This document shows, one piece after another, positions 12,687 to 29,732 of a DNA stretch of 64,000 nt. Under the pieces are notes generated by a model. That model worked only from the letters and a program-made list of their open reading frames with translations. It made no database searches and was not told where the DNA came from. This stretch comes from Caenorhabditis elegans (lineage: Eukaryota; Nematoda; Chromadorea; Rhabditida; Rhabditidae): contig NC_003283.11 of assembly GCF_000002985.6 (NCBI RefSeq), positions 11,966,001-12,030,000 on the forward strand, read 5' to 3'. The position numbers and the translations under genes were made by a program. Positions within the stretch are counted from its first letter, which is position 1. Every line of letters starts with the position of its first letter.

Positions 12687-13696
12687 TTATTCAGCTTGTG
12701 CCAGTGGGTTTTTGACGACGAGAATGACGGAGTCTCCGCGGAGGAACATTTTTGAGATGAAACGATCTTTGGCGACAGACTTTGCCTTCTTCTTTCCCTT
12801 TCCAGTCTTTGGCACTTCAGTCCACATTTCCTTCACATTTTCGAGGACCATGTTGCAATGTCTGAAAAAGTAAAGAATTAGACTATACGTTCCAATTATT
12901 TTTATACGAACAATAGTAGAAAACTCCTCTTGGAATTTTGCATGCTTTGCGGGACACGAAAGTTACGGCAAATGAGAAAGTACTTATATTAGTGTAAGAT
13001 TTGTGTTTTCCCTTTGGAAATCGTAGCAATACGTGTTTGAATAATTTGATGCCACGACAATTTGTTACAGCACAGGAGGATCGTGCCGTTTTATTAAATC
13101 TACCAGCCGTGGACCGCACCTCTGGCGCTGCCCCGACTTCTGGGGCTGAAAACTAATTTTTCTGAAACTACCATAATCATACAGTACTCCTACCGTACCA
13201 CTATTGTACCACTACAGTACCCCGACTATATCCCTACACTAAGCCAAACCTTCACAGACTACAAACTATGGACAAACGGAATAAATGCATTATATATAGT
13301 AAATGATATTTTGCTACAGCATCGAGACGACAACCAAAATACGTTCACTATCGATGATTCAAATATTATTTTTGAAACACTTTTCTTTAAAAAATGTTGT
13401 CTGAAGTTTACTACCGACAAATACTTGTGAGTTTTTACTTAATAGTATTTCTAAGAAACCTAACCTGTCAAAAGCCTTAACTCTTCCGAGAAGCTTCTTG
13501 TTGTTTCTGCAATTGATGAGAACTTGATGATTGTTTTTGACTGAGTTGGTGAGGATGGAGAGTGGTCCGACATTGAATTCCTCGTCCTCCTTTGCAGCGA
13601 GTTCTTCAGCAGTCATCTCTGAACGGGGTTTGGCTTGGCTGTAAAAATAAATTTAAACTACTGGTCAATGAAAACAATGTGAACTCACGCCGACAT
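12687..13696 (-). CDS. snr-4: Small nuclear ribonucleoprotein Sm D2
   Basis: 118-residue Sm D2 core protein of the spliceosomal snRNPs, the same length as the animal orthologue. Exons: 13689-13696 (8 bases), 13465-13638 and 12687-12861. The Sm1 motif region reads [20 protein letters not shown], followed by [15 protein letters not shown]. The Sm2 motif is in [12 protein letters not shown] near the C-terminus. The D2-specific N-terminal helix ([18 protein letters not shown]) is present. Intron 2 (12862-13464) is large and contains a run of diverged GTACC/GTACT repeats near 13180-13230. A U4 snRNA gene, whose RNA carries an Sm ring that includes this protein, lies 420 bases upstream on the other strand. 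Confidence 0.96.
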
Positions 13697-14058
13697 GATC
13701 AAAGTTGATTTTGATAGAAGTCCCTGAAATTAAATTGGTTAGCTGAGAATCAATGATAATTTCATGTAAAAAATACCGATAAGAGTGAAGAATAAGGTAT
13801 TGGGCGAGGTTTTCTAAATAATCATAAAGAGGAATTCGGAGGAACGAAACTTTACAGATCTTAAGAAAGTAGAAGAAAAATCAATTTTGAGATTTTTATT
13901 AGTTTTTATGCAGTTTTAATCGAAGGGAAGAGATTCGTTTCAAGAAAACAGAGAGACTCCGATAAACCGCGAGCGATTGCAATTCGAAAAAGACGACCGC
14001 AACGCACACGCGCCGCATTCCGAAGAATACAGAATGCAGAAAGCACCATTGTGCGCGA

Positions 14059-14084
14059 AAGCCGCGATTTGTCGGTTGCTGTGT
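14059..14084 (+). promoter_or_regulatory. Candidate proximal sequence element of the U4 snRNA gene
   Basis: The stretch GCGAAAGCCGCGATTTGTCGG and the bases just after it lie about 35-60 bases before the predicted U4 start. That is where snRNA genes carry a proximal sequence element for SNAPc. The TGTCGG core resembles what I recall of nematode snRNA promoters; I could not compare it with other copies. Confidence 0.45.
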
Positions 14085-14117
14085 TTTATAGGATCAGCTG
14101 AGTGAGCTGCTGAATTT

Positions 14118-14258
14118 AGCTTTGCGCTGGGGCGATAACGTGACCAATGAGGCTTTGCCGAGGTGCGTTTATTGCTGGTTGAAAACTTTTCCCAATTGCC
14201 CGCGATGTCCCCTGAAACATGGGTGGCATACGCAATTTTTGAACGCCTCTAGGAGGCA
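14118..14258 (+). ncRNA. U4 spliceosomal snRNA
   Basis: About 141 bases beginning AGCTTTGCGCTGGGGCGATA, matching the conserved U4 5' end. It contains GACCAATGAGG and GCCGAGGTGCG in the 5' stem-loop, and TTGCTGGTTGAAAACTTTTC in the central region that in U4 pairs with U6 and continues past it. The Sm-binding site AATTTTTGA lies at about 14234-14242, and the RNA ends in a GCCTCTAGGAGGC terminal hairpin. The boundaries are inferred from human U4. It lies between the divergent-looking snr-4 start and the rpt-1 3' end, on the opposite strand to both. Confidence 0.93.
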
Positions 14259-14735
14259 GAATATAAATACTGAACAGTTGAACATTTAGTTGGAAAACAG
14301 TATCCTTGGAGCATTCAGGGCGCTAGTCAACATTGTAGAGATGAAAAATATATTCCTAGGTAAAGTGTGCACAATATTAGTACCATTAAAATACGCTTGC
14401 CAATTTCTTCTATTCTTACTTTTTCTGGCATTACACCGTAATCGCGTTTAGATTACTACTCTTCTTATGAAAAGGTTTTATGGCACGTTTTCAGATTCAT
14501 TTAAACTGGTGTATACAAGTTTTAATAGTCAGAAACCCAATCACATTTATCCATAAAATCGAAACGAATACATCTGACAGTGTTGGGCCAACTTGGGTGC
14601 ATCTCACGACGATAGGATGTAATAAATAAGACAAAAATCGGAGACATGGGGAATCTGTACAAAAAAAAATGGGTGGACGGGCGAAAATAAGTTAATCGAG
14701 GACCGGAAAGAGAATGAAAACCGAATAGGGTACAA
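14259..14735. other. Intergenic spacer between U4 and rpt-1
   Basis: No coding texture. The sequence should include the U4 3' processing region and, on the minus strand, the rpt-1 3' UTR. Confidence 0.5.
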
Positions 14736-16394
<1,659 letters not shown>

Positions 16395-17142
16395 TTTCTG
16401 CAAACGAACAAATATTTTTAGAAGAAATGAATATGGAAAAAGCTTTGAAATGAGAATCTCTTTTGAAAATTGATGATTTTTCAGTGTCGCCGGACGCGTC
16501 GCGTGTCGTCTGTCTGATAGAGCGCGTTAGCATTTCACGCGGGAGAATGAAATTTATGAAAAATATTCGTATGTCAAGTTGAGAAACAAAAGAAATGATT
16601 CATCTGCAAGAAAAAATGTATTTTTTGTATATAAATTTAGTGAAAAGGAATTTCAGATGTCCTCGGGGCGCTCTTGAAAAGTTTACTAAAACTTTTTCAC
16701 ATTGTGGAGATTTGTCGTCTGCTGGCAAAATCTTGTAACCAGCCTGCGCTAAATGTTTTATAGTGAATACTAGCATTCTTTGTACAGTATAGAATATGAA
16801 ATAGCATACACTTATTCTTTAATATCAAATGAAAAAGCTGGAAAAATTGTAACTTGTAGCGACTACATATCCTCCTGGTTTTCTCATGAGTCCAAAAGTT
16901 GTCAAAAACATTTATCTTAATTGCTAGAATCAATATGAACCAGTTATAAAAACAAAAACAACGGTTGACCTATAAAGCAAGACACCGGTAAACCCGTGGT
17001 CAAATGGGGGGAAGAAAAGCCAAAAAACAGCGGAATTGGTTCGGAAGATAAAAAACAAGTTTCAATAAAAACCTCGTGAGTTCTAAATACAATCAAACCA
17101 TAAATCACAGTTGTTCAAAAAAAAGATAATAAAAATTAAATT
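16395..17142. other. Intergenic spacer between rpt-1 and mans-2
   Basis: About 750 bases with no supported exon. It holds the upstream region of rpt-1 (with a GC-richer patch at 16490-16540) and the 3' flank of mans-2. Confidence 0.5.
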
Positions 17143-19475
<2,333 letters not shown>

Positions 19476-22400
19476 TGCATGCGGCTGAAAATTTTAATTT
19501 TAATTTGTGATTCGGACTGATATCGAAATAAAAAATACAACTGAGAAAAAGATAGACTTACAAAGATGTGCCCGATAATTTGGAAATGGATAGAGACTGG
19601 TATCTAACTGCGTGTCTATAAACTTGGATAAAAACGTGAGGAATACTTGACTTGATATTTAATTTTAAAACATGTATGTGTGATACAGCTTTTAATCTAC
19701 CGAAGCAATAAACAGGAAAGGATCACTACAAAAACAAGACATGTGCAAATTGGAAGCTTATGTTACGGCAAGGACAAGGCCGTCAAGAGAACAGTGCCTT
19801 AGAATTAGTTTTTAGAAACACAAAAAATCTTTTTGGGAGCTCGCGGCGTTCCAAAATTATCTTGAAAACATTATGGAAACATGTACAAGTTTCGACATTT
19901 GAAGTCCTTTTATTTATCTCAACTAATCGAAAAAACTGCCTTAACGATACATCGAATAAGTTAACTCGAGTATACTTTAGCCCTACAAAAGTTGTCTTAT
20001 TTGGTTCCTTCCATGAAGAAAATTTGGAAACATAAGCAAGAATTTTAAAAAAATCAAGAAAACTTTCAACAATAGTCACATTCATGTTTGTTATGGAACT
20101 GCTAACATCAATCATATTATGATGATTCTTTATTTGATATATGGTTTTTTGAATTCTCAAGGGAAAACGTATACTGGCTCAAAAGTCCGTTACGAAAAGC
20201 CAAAAATCGAATCAAGCAAAGTTGACTGACGTGTAAATATAACGATGATGATAAATGAGAGACAACTTGATAAGGAATTAATAGAGGGAAGACAAAAATG
20301 TAGAAGGGCAGAAGAGAGAGGTAAGAGGAAATAAATGTGTTGCACTGTTGCAGGTTGTGCACTTCCAACTCGGATCAAATTTCTGCTGTTCTTTTTCTGT
20401 TCTGCTCAAGCGGGAGAAGAATAAAAGGATAAGACCGTGAGATTTTGAGACTCGATGAGGTGGAAGAAGTCCGGAAATTCCTCATTGAACAGCTGGAAGG
20501 ATCAGCAATATGAGACATACAATGTTTCAATCACCGAAAAGAAAAATAGAACTTGTCTCACTAAAGAATAAGAAAAAGGAAAGAATTACGGGAAGAAATG
20601 GGAAGAAAGAGAAATTGAAGAAAAAGGGAAAATTGAGAGAGAAATAGAGATGTCGAAAGATAGGATAGAAGACGAAATCTAATTGAAATCGAATTGGTCT
20701 CGAGAATCGAGGGCAAGCCAAACCGAATTTCAAATTTCCTCCGAATTCACACTTTTCTTCCTCCGTTTTTTTACATTTTTTTCTAATTTATTGCGTATTC
20801 AACTTTTGTCTTTTGTTTGCGCCTAGGGCTGTTGAATAGGACGTCCTCATTGTCCTCTCATTTTTCATACCGAACAGCTCGTACTTACTATTTGTATATG
20901 AATTTTGATAACAAAAATTGATTATTTGGGCCAGTATTATCTAGATTTAATTAATAAGTTGAAGTTCCCCGTAATGAGCCTTCATGAATGAGGTGAATCT
21001 ATACTTTTGTTCAATTTAATTAGAATTTAAAACTTTTGTCCGTTGATAAATTGTTTCATAAAACAAGTAACACAAATCGAGATAGGAGTTACGGTTGTTC
21101 AAAAGTAGTGAAAGTCTAAGAGAGGGAATACGGTGTGAAACTTCTTGTCAACTGCTATAGACAATCTAGGTACATGCATACTGTTAAATTGAAAATAATG
21201 TTTTAGGAATGAACATATTCGTAATAGGAATTTTGTTTTACAACTATTAAAACCTCTAAATTTCATTCAAGAAACCTACTTCGTTTTTCTGGATAAAAAA
21301 TCAAGGAATTACTATTGAATTCAATAATAAATCGAAATTCGACAAAAAAAAAACGTTACTTTACAATTTTCTTGTCCATGAAATTTTGGAATTTTTATAA
21401 TCGAATTAAAATATGTGTTTTCTATTTTCAAAATTTCAGGCAAAATGTGGCAAAAATATAAAAAAAAACACAAAGAAGATAATTTCAATCTACAACCATA
21501 ATTATAGAACTGTTCAAATTTTATTGAAACTTAATGCTATCTAAAAAATGGTATACAGAACACCAGAAAATTAGTTGTTTGAAATATAATTTATTGTACT
21601 CACACATCCTATTAATTTTAGAGTGAGTTACGAAATCCAGTGAACCGATTTTCTAAATTGCCCGAAAAACTTTTCGTGTCCGTAAAAACATCTCAACCGG
21701 AACCGAAAAACAATAAAAACAACAACTAGGTATTTATGTATGTCGGCCCCCGAAGAAGACTGTCCCATCCCTTTTCAGTCCAATAATTACACGTTATGCA
21801 TGATCTACGCAAGTGGTCATCCACAACTGAACCGTTTACGCGTACTTCTGCGCACTTCCCGATCATAATTGTTATCTGGTTTTCCGGGAAAATGAGATCA
21901 CAAGACTTTTGACAGATATTGACAGAAATACATATGTAATAGAAATGAAAGGTCGGTAAATTCATCAATCAATCAAATAAAGAACATGGTACTAATAGAA
22001 ACATTGTTGGATAAGGGACATATATTCTAAAGATTGCAAGTTGTTCCAAGTGTTTTGGTATATTGCCGGACGTTTTTCGAATTTTCTAAAATCCAATGTT
22101 TTATCATCCGAAATACCCAACAAAAAATCCAAAAAAGTTTGTGTTCAGTTCAAAATCAATAGTCAAATGGGCAGCCAAATCGACAATTTTTCAAAAAAAA
22201 TGTCAGGGCGTGGTGTTTGCATTAGCCTCCACTTTCCCATTTCACCCTTTCCCGTCTCGTCTTCAATCGGCCATTTATAGTCGTCATGGAAAATTTTATG
22301 GTAATGGGTTTGAGGTCGTGGTACTAATAATAAAACATTTGGAAAGTAATTCGTAAAAGGTTCGAGAAGCAGATGTTGCGAAAATAGTTCCAGAAAACGA

Positions 22401-25163
22401 AGGAAAATACACTGAAAATGTACTTAAATTTTTTAAAACTATCTTTCTTTAAAAATCAGATAGCAATTTGGATTTTATATGAAGAATTGAAATCCTCTAC
22501 AATCATTTTAAACCTGTCTCAACTTAATAAAAGAATAGAGCTTATAAAAGACCTCATGCACAACTCTGATTAGAAATCAAATATTTGAAAATCATTTGCC
22601 GTATTCTATAAGCTTCTTCAAAGTCTTCTAAGCCAAATAACATATACTTTCGTTTTAAAATCAAAAAATATCCGTTTTACATTATTTGAACTTTTGAACA
22701 AGAACAAAAAATATTTCCTTCGGGTTTCTGAAATAGGAGAAGTAATTTTATACAAAGAAAAAGAAGAAGCTTTAGTTGTGTACACCTTGCAATTATTTCG
22801 ATTTGATCACTTTTTCTCACTCTCACCCATTCCTTACTTTACTTTTTTCTAGTGTCTTGTTAATCTACGGAACACTCGTGAAAATAAGAATAACAATTTT
22901 GAATTTATTGTGTTTTGTATTCTATTTTTTGGGTTTAAAGAAAATAATGGAGCAATCTAAAAATTGTTTACTGAAAATAGTGGAACATAGGAACGCAATA
23001 ACTGGAAGCAATTTGAAATAGTTTTTGAATTTTCAAACTAAAAAAAATGAAAGAAATATAAATAGGCGGTGACAATGAAACAAAAAAGTAAACAAAAGAA
23101 AAATTGAAAGGACAAAATGCTCTCTTATGGTTAGAGTAAAGTCAAAAATGGCATTGAACAACGGGAGCCATGCGATGAGCCAACAAAGAAATAGTGGGCG
23201 GAGTCTTCGATCCGATTGAGCCATTTGTGCTAATGAGCGAAACATTTGTTGGAGGAAGAAGGAAAAGCCGGGTTTAACGAGGTCCGTGAAAGAGTAAGAG
23301 GACAGAGGAAGGACAAAAAATTTGCATAGTATGTTGTGATTTCTGTTAAGAGAAACTATAAATTAGCCGTACAATTTTTTAAATTGAATTTTTGAACAAT
23401 AAATAAACTAGCTTGAATTAGTCCCAATTTCTAAAAAGTTTTAAAAGTTTAAATAATCCGATACAGAAAAACTGGGAAGTTCGGTCGCTCGAAATTAGTG
23501 AGCAAATCCCGCCCTATTATTATTTTCCAACACTTTGTATCAATCAATTGTTTCGTATTTTCATTTGGTATTCTGAAGTCCAGAAATCAAAGATCAGCTC
23601 TTTTAAAACTATCAGAACATGTTCCGATGTTTTGAGGATTTTCAGTGAATTTTAGCTTTTTTTTGTAATTTTAGTTTGAAAGGTTTTACGATAATTTTTA
23701 TTCCGATAATAAACCAACCCAAAAAAGCAGATATAAAGAAACTAGTTTCAAAAATGTTCACAGTGTATAAAAAGCAACTATCATAAAATCTTCTAATTTT
23801 GGCATTATTACCATAAAAATTGAAGGAAAGTGAAACTAAGGTTCATTTCCACGAGAAGTCGAGCTGAACAAAACATAAAAAACCTTTTTGTGTCGTTTAT
23901 CAGATCTTTTCATCTTTCCTCACCTTTCTTCTATTTGTTTTCAATGGAAAAGAAGAGAAGACTTTACAAAAAAGTTAAAAAGTGAAACAATGAACAGGAG
24001 GAACTATTTTTCATAACTAAAAACAGAAAGGATACATAGTAAGAGACGCAGAAAGATTGTGCGTGGCAACCAGCAAAAGTGATTCATAACGACAGAGACA
24101 TGCAGCGAAAGTTCACACACATAAAGAAAAATGTATATGCTCAATTGAATTTTTGATATTGAAATACCAATCTATGAAAAATGGAGTATTTCAATCCGAA
24201 AAAAAATGTTATTTTTTTGGCGCAGGTCTTGAAACGGTCGAAATATTTTTTGAATAGAGGCAACGCAACTAGTCATGCGCCTTTAAGCCGGGACTCTTCT
24301 GAAATTTTATTTTTACAAGACTACAGTAGGTCTTGAAAAGGGTGACACTACAGTAGTCCAACAATATTTCGATCGTGTCGAGACCAGGTACCGTAAGAAA
24401 AAACTGTGTTCATTTAAAGATTTAAACACAACACTGACTTAGAAAGAGAATATGAGAACGAATAGGAAATGTGTGTCCATACAATACACTATATTTAACA
24501 ATTAGTACAGTACTCTACAGTACCACTTGAATCACAAAAAAACAATGACTAACGGCATTTATTTGATGTTTTGCCGAATATTTCAAACCAGAAATCAGAA
24601 AATGTTGAGGTTTTTTGGCAAAAGATTTGGTCGGAATGGAAAATTCGGTTGGAAATCAAATTTCGGAGATTGTGAGAGATGCCGTCGACTTCAACTTGGA
24701 ACGGAAATGTGCGAGGGCACCGCCGGAAGTTGTCGCTTTTCTTAGTTTACAATGAATATTTGAAGAAGCTTGAAAAAGAAGAAGCATCTATAATGCCACA
24801 TGTCATAAAACTGAGAGAAGAAAAGGAAACAAAAAGTTATGACCCAAACCATAACAATAAACGAAGAGGATGGGGAGAGGTCTCTCTCGTTCCTCCCCAA
24901 AATGACACAAATCCGTGTCCAAACAAACATCAATGTGTTCCGAGCAACAGAACCGTGCTTGCGGAACACCATACACTCACACATATATCATCAAAAAGTG
25001 CCGAGCAATTATATACCACAAACAAATTCATTGGAATTCTTTTGTGACACTTAAGTTTTGTCTAGACAGGTGGATAGTTTAAATCCAAACATGAAAAAAT
25101 AGAGATAATCATAAAAACAAATAACAGTGATTAAATTTAAGAAACACATATTTATTATCCATC
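19476..25163. other. Gene-poor region between mans-2 and cyl-1
   Basis: About 5.7 kb with no supported gene. Open frames are short, mostly pyrimidine-rich on one strand, and do not chain. A repeat fragment lies near 24240-24520. The sequence near 20520-20700 is strongly purine-rich on the plus strand. Confidence 0.55.
24240..24520. repeat. Dispersed-repeat fragment
   Basis: Contains GCGCCTTTAAGCC (near 24279), two GACTACAGTAGG/CTACAGTAGT motifs, and GTGTCGAGACCAGGTACCGTA near 24376. The last shares its GTGTCGAGACC core with the right arm of the element in mif-2 intron 1, so this is probably a degraded relative. Boundaries are approximate. Confidence 0.6.
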
Positions 25164-27695
25164 TTATCGCCGGGATCTTGGCGGTGTGCTGCTTTCCTTC
25201 CGGTATCTTTTGCCAACGTCGCGGTTCCTATTTTTATCCTGAAAAAAAAACGTATTATTCCAAATGCAAAAGAATAACTAATCTACAACTTTTTTCTCAT
25301 TAAGAAACACATAGCATACCTTACGATCCCTGCTGCGTGATCTGGTTCTCTTCCTCCGATCTTTCTTCTCATCCTTCCGCCTATCCCCACGATCCTTGTC
25401 TCGATCACGCCGATCACCTCTACCATCTCGATCATTCGATCTCCTTCTGTGCCGATCCTTCTCTTTCTTGCCTCGATCCGCTTCTCCGCGATCTTTTGTT
25501 CCGTTTTTTCTATCTGGTGAAACCTTCCTGCTGTCTTTACCGATAGTGACAGTTGAGGTACTTTTCTCGCCATCTGGTGCCATTTTTGCCAAATTTTCAG
25601 CAATTTCTTTTGCTTTCACAGCCTTCATTTCAGCATCTTTCACACTTCTTAATGCGTCCAATTCAGCTTTGATACGTGGCCAGTTAGGAAATGTTCTTCT
25701 TGCGTAGAGCCCGACTAGTTGAAGAGCAATTGCCTCCACGTCTCGATCTGATGTGTCGAAGGCTTCAAACCAATGGAACGGTGTTGAAGGTAATGCGATT
25801 GGATTCTCGACAGTTCTGGCTGCTAAAAAAATACAGGCACAAGCAATGGTCTCTGGCTTGTAGCGCATGAAGATGTCAGTTCGAAGCCCATCGTTCATGT
25901 AATTCCAGGACCTTTGGAGAATGTCTGGACGAGATTGTGTGATTCCGAGTGTGTGACCATAAGCAACAATGAGGCGATGAGGATGCTTCACGTGAACAAC
26001 AAATCCCAGAGTTGCAAGTATTCTTCTTTCGGAGTTGATCATCTGAAAATGACTTTTATATTCGATACTCATAGTAGATATTACATGTTGTTTCGTATTG
26101 ATGTAGTTCATATCAACGGCGGGTGGCTTCATTCCTCGTGTGGTCTCCCTGAAAAAATATATTTGAATCCTACCTAAAAGCTCTGCGAACCAAAGTTAAC
26201 AACCGATGAACACTAGAAAAACTTATTATTTTGCAACGGAACCTCAGGTTGAGCTGAACGTGTGAGCCCGCATAAAGATTAATATTAAAATTCAAAGGGA
26301 CTTTTCTGTCAGCTTGATACAGGGTATAGAGAATGCGCACTGCTAAAAAGATCGAAAATAGTATCAGTGTTTCTGATTCATCGAAAGAATTTTGAACAGT
26401 AAATTACTTTAGAAAGATTGTAGAACACAATTCTTGTTTCAATGTGTATCATTTTTACGCTTCCCCCGCTCTCCTGCATCAATACTGAAACATTTATCAA
26501 CAAAAAAATTTAAAATTGGAAAGTCAACGAAAATAGTAGCTCACACGTTGCGTTGCTCACCTGGGTCCTGCTAGACGATGAAGGCAGGCAAGATAAACTT
26601 CTCTCACTTTCAGCCAAAGCATCGAAGAATAGATGATCCATGTTTGGCTTCGAGCCGTCTGCGATAAAATTAGATTATGAATTTGTATTTTGAGGCAAGG
26701 GGAGGGAAATGACTGGTCAAAGAAATACTGGGTTAAAAATAAATCCAACAAATATCTAAAAAGTAATTTGAAAAGTCTTGCAAATTTTTAAAAAGAAATA
26801 TCGAGTTCTCATCGGTTGTAACATTAGTTGGCATTTGAAAATAATAAGACATCACAGAATTGAACTAGCTATATATTTTGCAGCTAGACTACAAGGTGAA
26901 TATATGAATAAACTTACTTATTGATGTCATGTCCACTTTGTTGTAACCTGTGTAGTCTCTCAAGCCGATGAAATACATTGTATACTTCTCGAGGCCTACG
27001 AGGTTCTTCTTCGATTTTGGATGCAAGAAGTAGACAAGCTTGAACTGCGTGCTGAAATTTCTTAATGAACAAATTCCAAAAACTTGTTTTCACTTACCTC
27101 AAAGTGATACCTAACAAAGCTTTTCTGATAATAATATCGTTGGAACAAAATTTGACCAGTAGCAGCAGCTGTTTGTGGAAGTTTTAAAAGGATTGCTCCT
27201 TGTTGTATAAGTTCACAGCCAAGATATCGAAGCTCCTGAAAATTATGTAATTCTGCTACTGAAAGTAATTTAATCAAAACATACCGATTCTGTTTCCTTG
27301 GAGAGACCATCAACTAGCGAGGGGGGATTATCGATTTTCAAACGTGATTCTTCATCTAGCGTCATCAACCACTTATCACAATTGATATCTACTCTGAGAA
27401 ATTAAGAATATTTGTATTATATTTACAAAAATCTAACTAGAAACTTACTTCGAATAAAGAGGCCTTTTACCAAAAGAACTAGGAGTAATTTGCGTATTTT
27501 CGTTTTGTTTGTATGTTGATTCGAACTTTTCATCTTCTTCTTTCTTCGGCTCCACATTACCATTTTGTTCTTTTGGCTAAAAATACATAAATAGATGATT
27601 CGCGGGAAAACACTCAATCTTACCTTAACAATCGTTCGGATCATATTTTGAACCTTCGCTTCTGCCAGCTTCCTCATTTCAACAAAACTGGCCAT
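25164..27695 (-). CDS. cyl-1: Cyclin L
   Basis: 480-residue cyclin L, the partner of a CDK11-type kinase in pre-mRNA splicing and transcription. Exons: 27624-27695, 27449-27576, 27285-27393, 27098-27235, 26918-27051, 26085-26148, 25320-26042 and 25164-25238. The cyclin box begins near [20 protein letters not shown] and contains [44 protein letters not shown] and [13 protein letters not shown], all close to animal cyclin L. The C-terminus is an arginine-serine/arginine-aspartate tail (about residues 395-480) typical of splicing factors. The 42-base intron 26043-26084 keeps the frame open if read through, but homology to human cyclin L shows it is removed. It is divergent from the gene at 28321. 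Confidence 0.94.
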
Positions 27696-28320
27696 TATGA
27701 TATGAAAGCCGGCCCAAGTGAAGCTGAAATGCGAAACTTTGAATATATTGATAAAATGGTATAAAAATAATAAAACGCACGACGAGTAGAAATATAAAGA
27801 AAGTCTCAACTTGTTTTCTTCAGGAAAAAAAAAATAAAAAACGTCATTCGAAATTGATCAGACGCGTCGCGGCTCTGCGTAGCGGTTGCCGTTTTGCGGA
27901 CTTTGACGGTACACCGTCACGTAATAATACAGAATAAGCAAACCAGCACAGTTTCATCGGAAACTTTCAATACAGTAGTCATTCTTTACTCGTCTTTTAT
28001 TGAATATCTAAATAGTGGCGTAAAAAGAAACATGAATAGCATTATACAAATAGGGGGAAATGTAAGACATAGAAAATAGTTCAAGTTTGACGGGAAATTG
28101 ATCAATTCAGAAGAGGCGCTTCGTGTTTCCGATGGAGAGGGCACTGTAGAGCTCTGAAACATATTAAAATATTGCAACGCCCCACGGATGTAAAAATTCA
28201 ATTTGACAGGCGAAAATTGCATTCTTTCAAATAAAATGAAAGTAGAACAAGTATTTACGTGAAGGTTTAATTATTTGAGTAACGAAATTTTTCTCATTTC
28301 GGAATAAACACTTCTTTACG
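27696..28320. other. Shared upstream region of cyl-1 and the 28321 gene
   Basis: A divergent intergenic region of 625 bases. A GC-rich patch at 27865-27925 (GACGCGTCGCGGCTCTGCG and neighbours) lies near the cyl-1 start and may be promoter sequence. No exon seen. Confidence 0.5.
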
Positions 28321-29732
28321 ATGAGTGATATCACTACAAAGTCTACAAAACAGACGGAATCATTGGTTTGTGGAGAATTCAAAGCACTTGGACCTGCTCC
28401 ATATTATGTTGGTGATGAGATTATCGTGATGAGATGTGCAGAGACAATCAATGAGATTTTTTCGGATTGGACAAAACGAGCAAATCTCGACGAAAACAAA
28501 TACACTCCATTTGATGTGGTAATTTCTTACTAAATATATGAATTAAAGTGTATTAGAACAAGTTTCAGAATGCACCGATTGAGCTTCCACGACGTACTGA
28601 CATGCTCAAGTCATATAATCTAGATCCTCCAATTAATGAAACTGGGAAAATTGCTTCTAAAATGATTGCTAGAGAACTTTGTGATCGTCATGCAATTCCT
28701 TCCGTCATCTTCTGCTCTCCAGATTTTGCTTCTGTTGAAACCGCTCATTTGATTAAATCATACATTGGTGAAAAGTGTGGTGCAATTCGAATCGAACCGG
28801 AACTTTCCACACTTCACAAATCAGCTCATGTATTTTTTGGACCGAATCATTTCACATCTTTGGGATACGGGATTGATGAGAAGAATCCATTGCACGCTGT
28901 GGTGGGTAGTGATAAACCTCTATATTCAGTATTAATTAATTTTTAGTCTGACGGAGTGTCCCTATCTGATTTGGTCAATCGCATCAAAAGAGCATTCTAT
29001 GAATTGACGTCCAAAGTTGACAATGGTAAGTCTGCAGATTCTATAGCAGATTTCAGCTTGAAACTGCAATTGTAAATGACATGTGGCGACTTAGAGTGCA
29101 CACTAGAATTTGAAATATTACTATCACAGTTCTGACATCGAGGCGTGACGAAGAACTCGCCTGTTTTACAGAACCTCTTCTAGTCTACTAGTTATATTGT
29201 GGGCAAGTTATCTTAACTACATGAGGCGATCCAGACATTCTGTGCCTAATGTCTTTGGTTTCAAAGTATAATTTTTTTTTCGTTCTATTTTAATTGTCTA
29301 TGTAGGTAGGCATGTAGGTGATTAGGCAACTAGGTAGAGGAAGGCACGGAATAGGCAAGTAGTAGATCTATAATTGCTCTTTTTAAAAATTCAAATCTTT
29401 ATCTTACAGAGTTTATTAAATATTATCAGTTCATTTTCAGCTCTAATAATCGTGGATTCTCTGTCAATGATGATAATTTCTTCACTTTTCCACAATGTCT
29501 ACATTCGTAATGATTCATCTGTGGATCTTGAACGTCTTCGTAGTCTAGCTTCATTCCCATCCCTTTCTAATTTTACTGCCTACCGTGTAGGTGGACAGAC
29601 TGGAGTGGTTAGTATTAAATTTTCATAAAACTAGAATGATTTATGAATTTTCAGAAAACTTATGATTTAACCAGCACTTGCCTTCGTCCACTGACATTTA
29701 CTGGATTTTCGAATGAAATCGATTTGGAATAG
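28321..29732 (+). CDS. Histidine-phosphatase-fold protein lacking the RHG histidine
   Basis: 284-residue protein of the histidine phosphatase (phosphoglycerate mutase-like) superfamily, nearest in layout to UBASH3/TULA-like proteins. Exons: 28321-28518, 28569-28901, 28947-29025, 29441-29607 and 29655-29732. The first strand reads EIIVMRCAETINEIFSDW where active enzymes have a VxRHGER motif; R38 is kept but the catalytic His is C39. Later family landmarks are present: the ETGKIASKMIARELCDR helix and the CSPDFASVETAHLI segment that usually carries the second catalytic arginine. SSLFHNVYIRND should hold the second histidine. It is therefore probably a pseudophosphatase, an inference from sequence only. 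Intron 3 (29026-29440) is larger than the others and contains TAGGTAGG-type repeats. Confidence 0.85.
29290..29370. repeat. Diverged GTAGGTAGGC-type repeats in an intron
   Basis: About 80 bases of imperfect short repeats (GTAGGTAGGCATGTAGGTG, TTAGGCAACTAGGTAG, GGCACGGAATAGGC) lie in intron 3 of the 28321 gene. They resemble dispersed GTAGGC repeats common in this genus. Confidence 0.6.
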
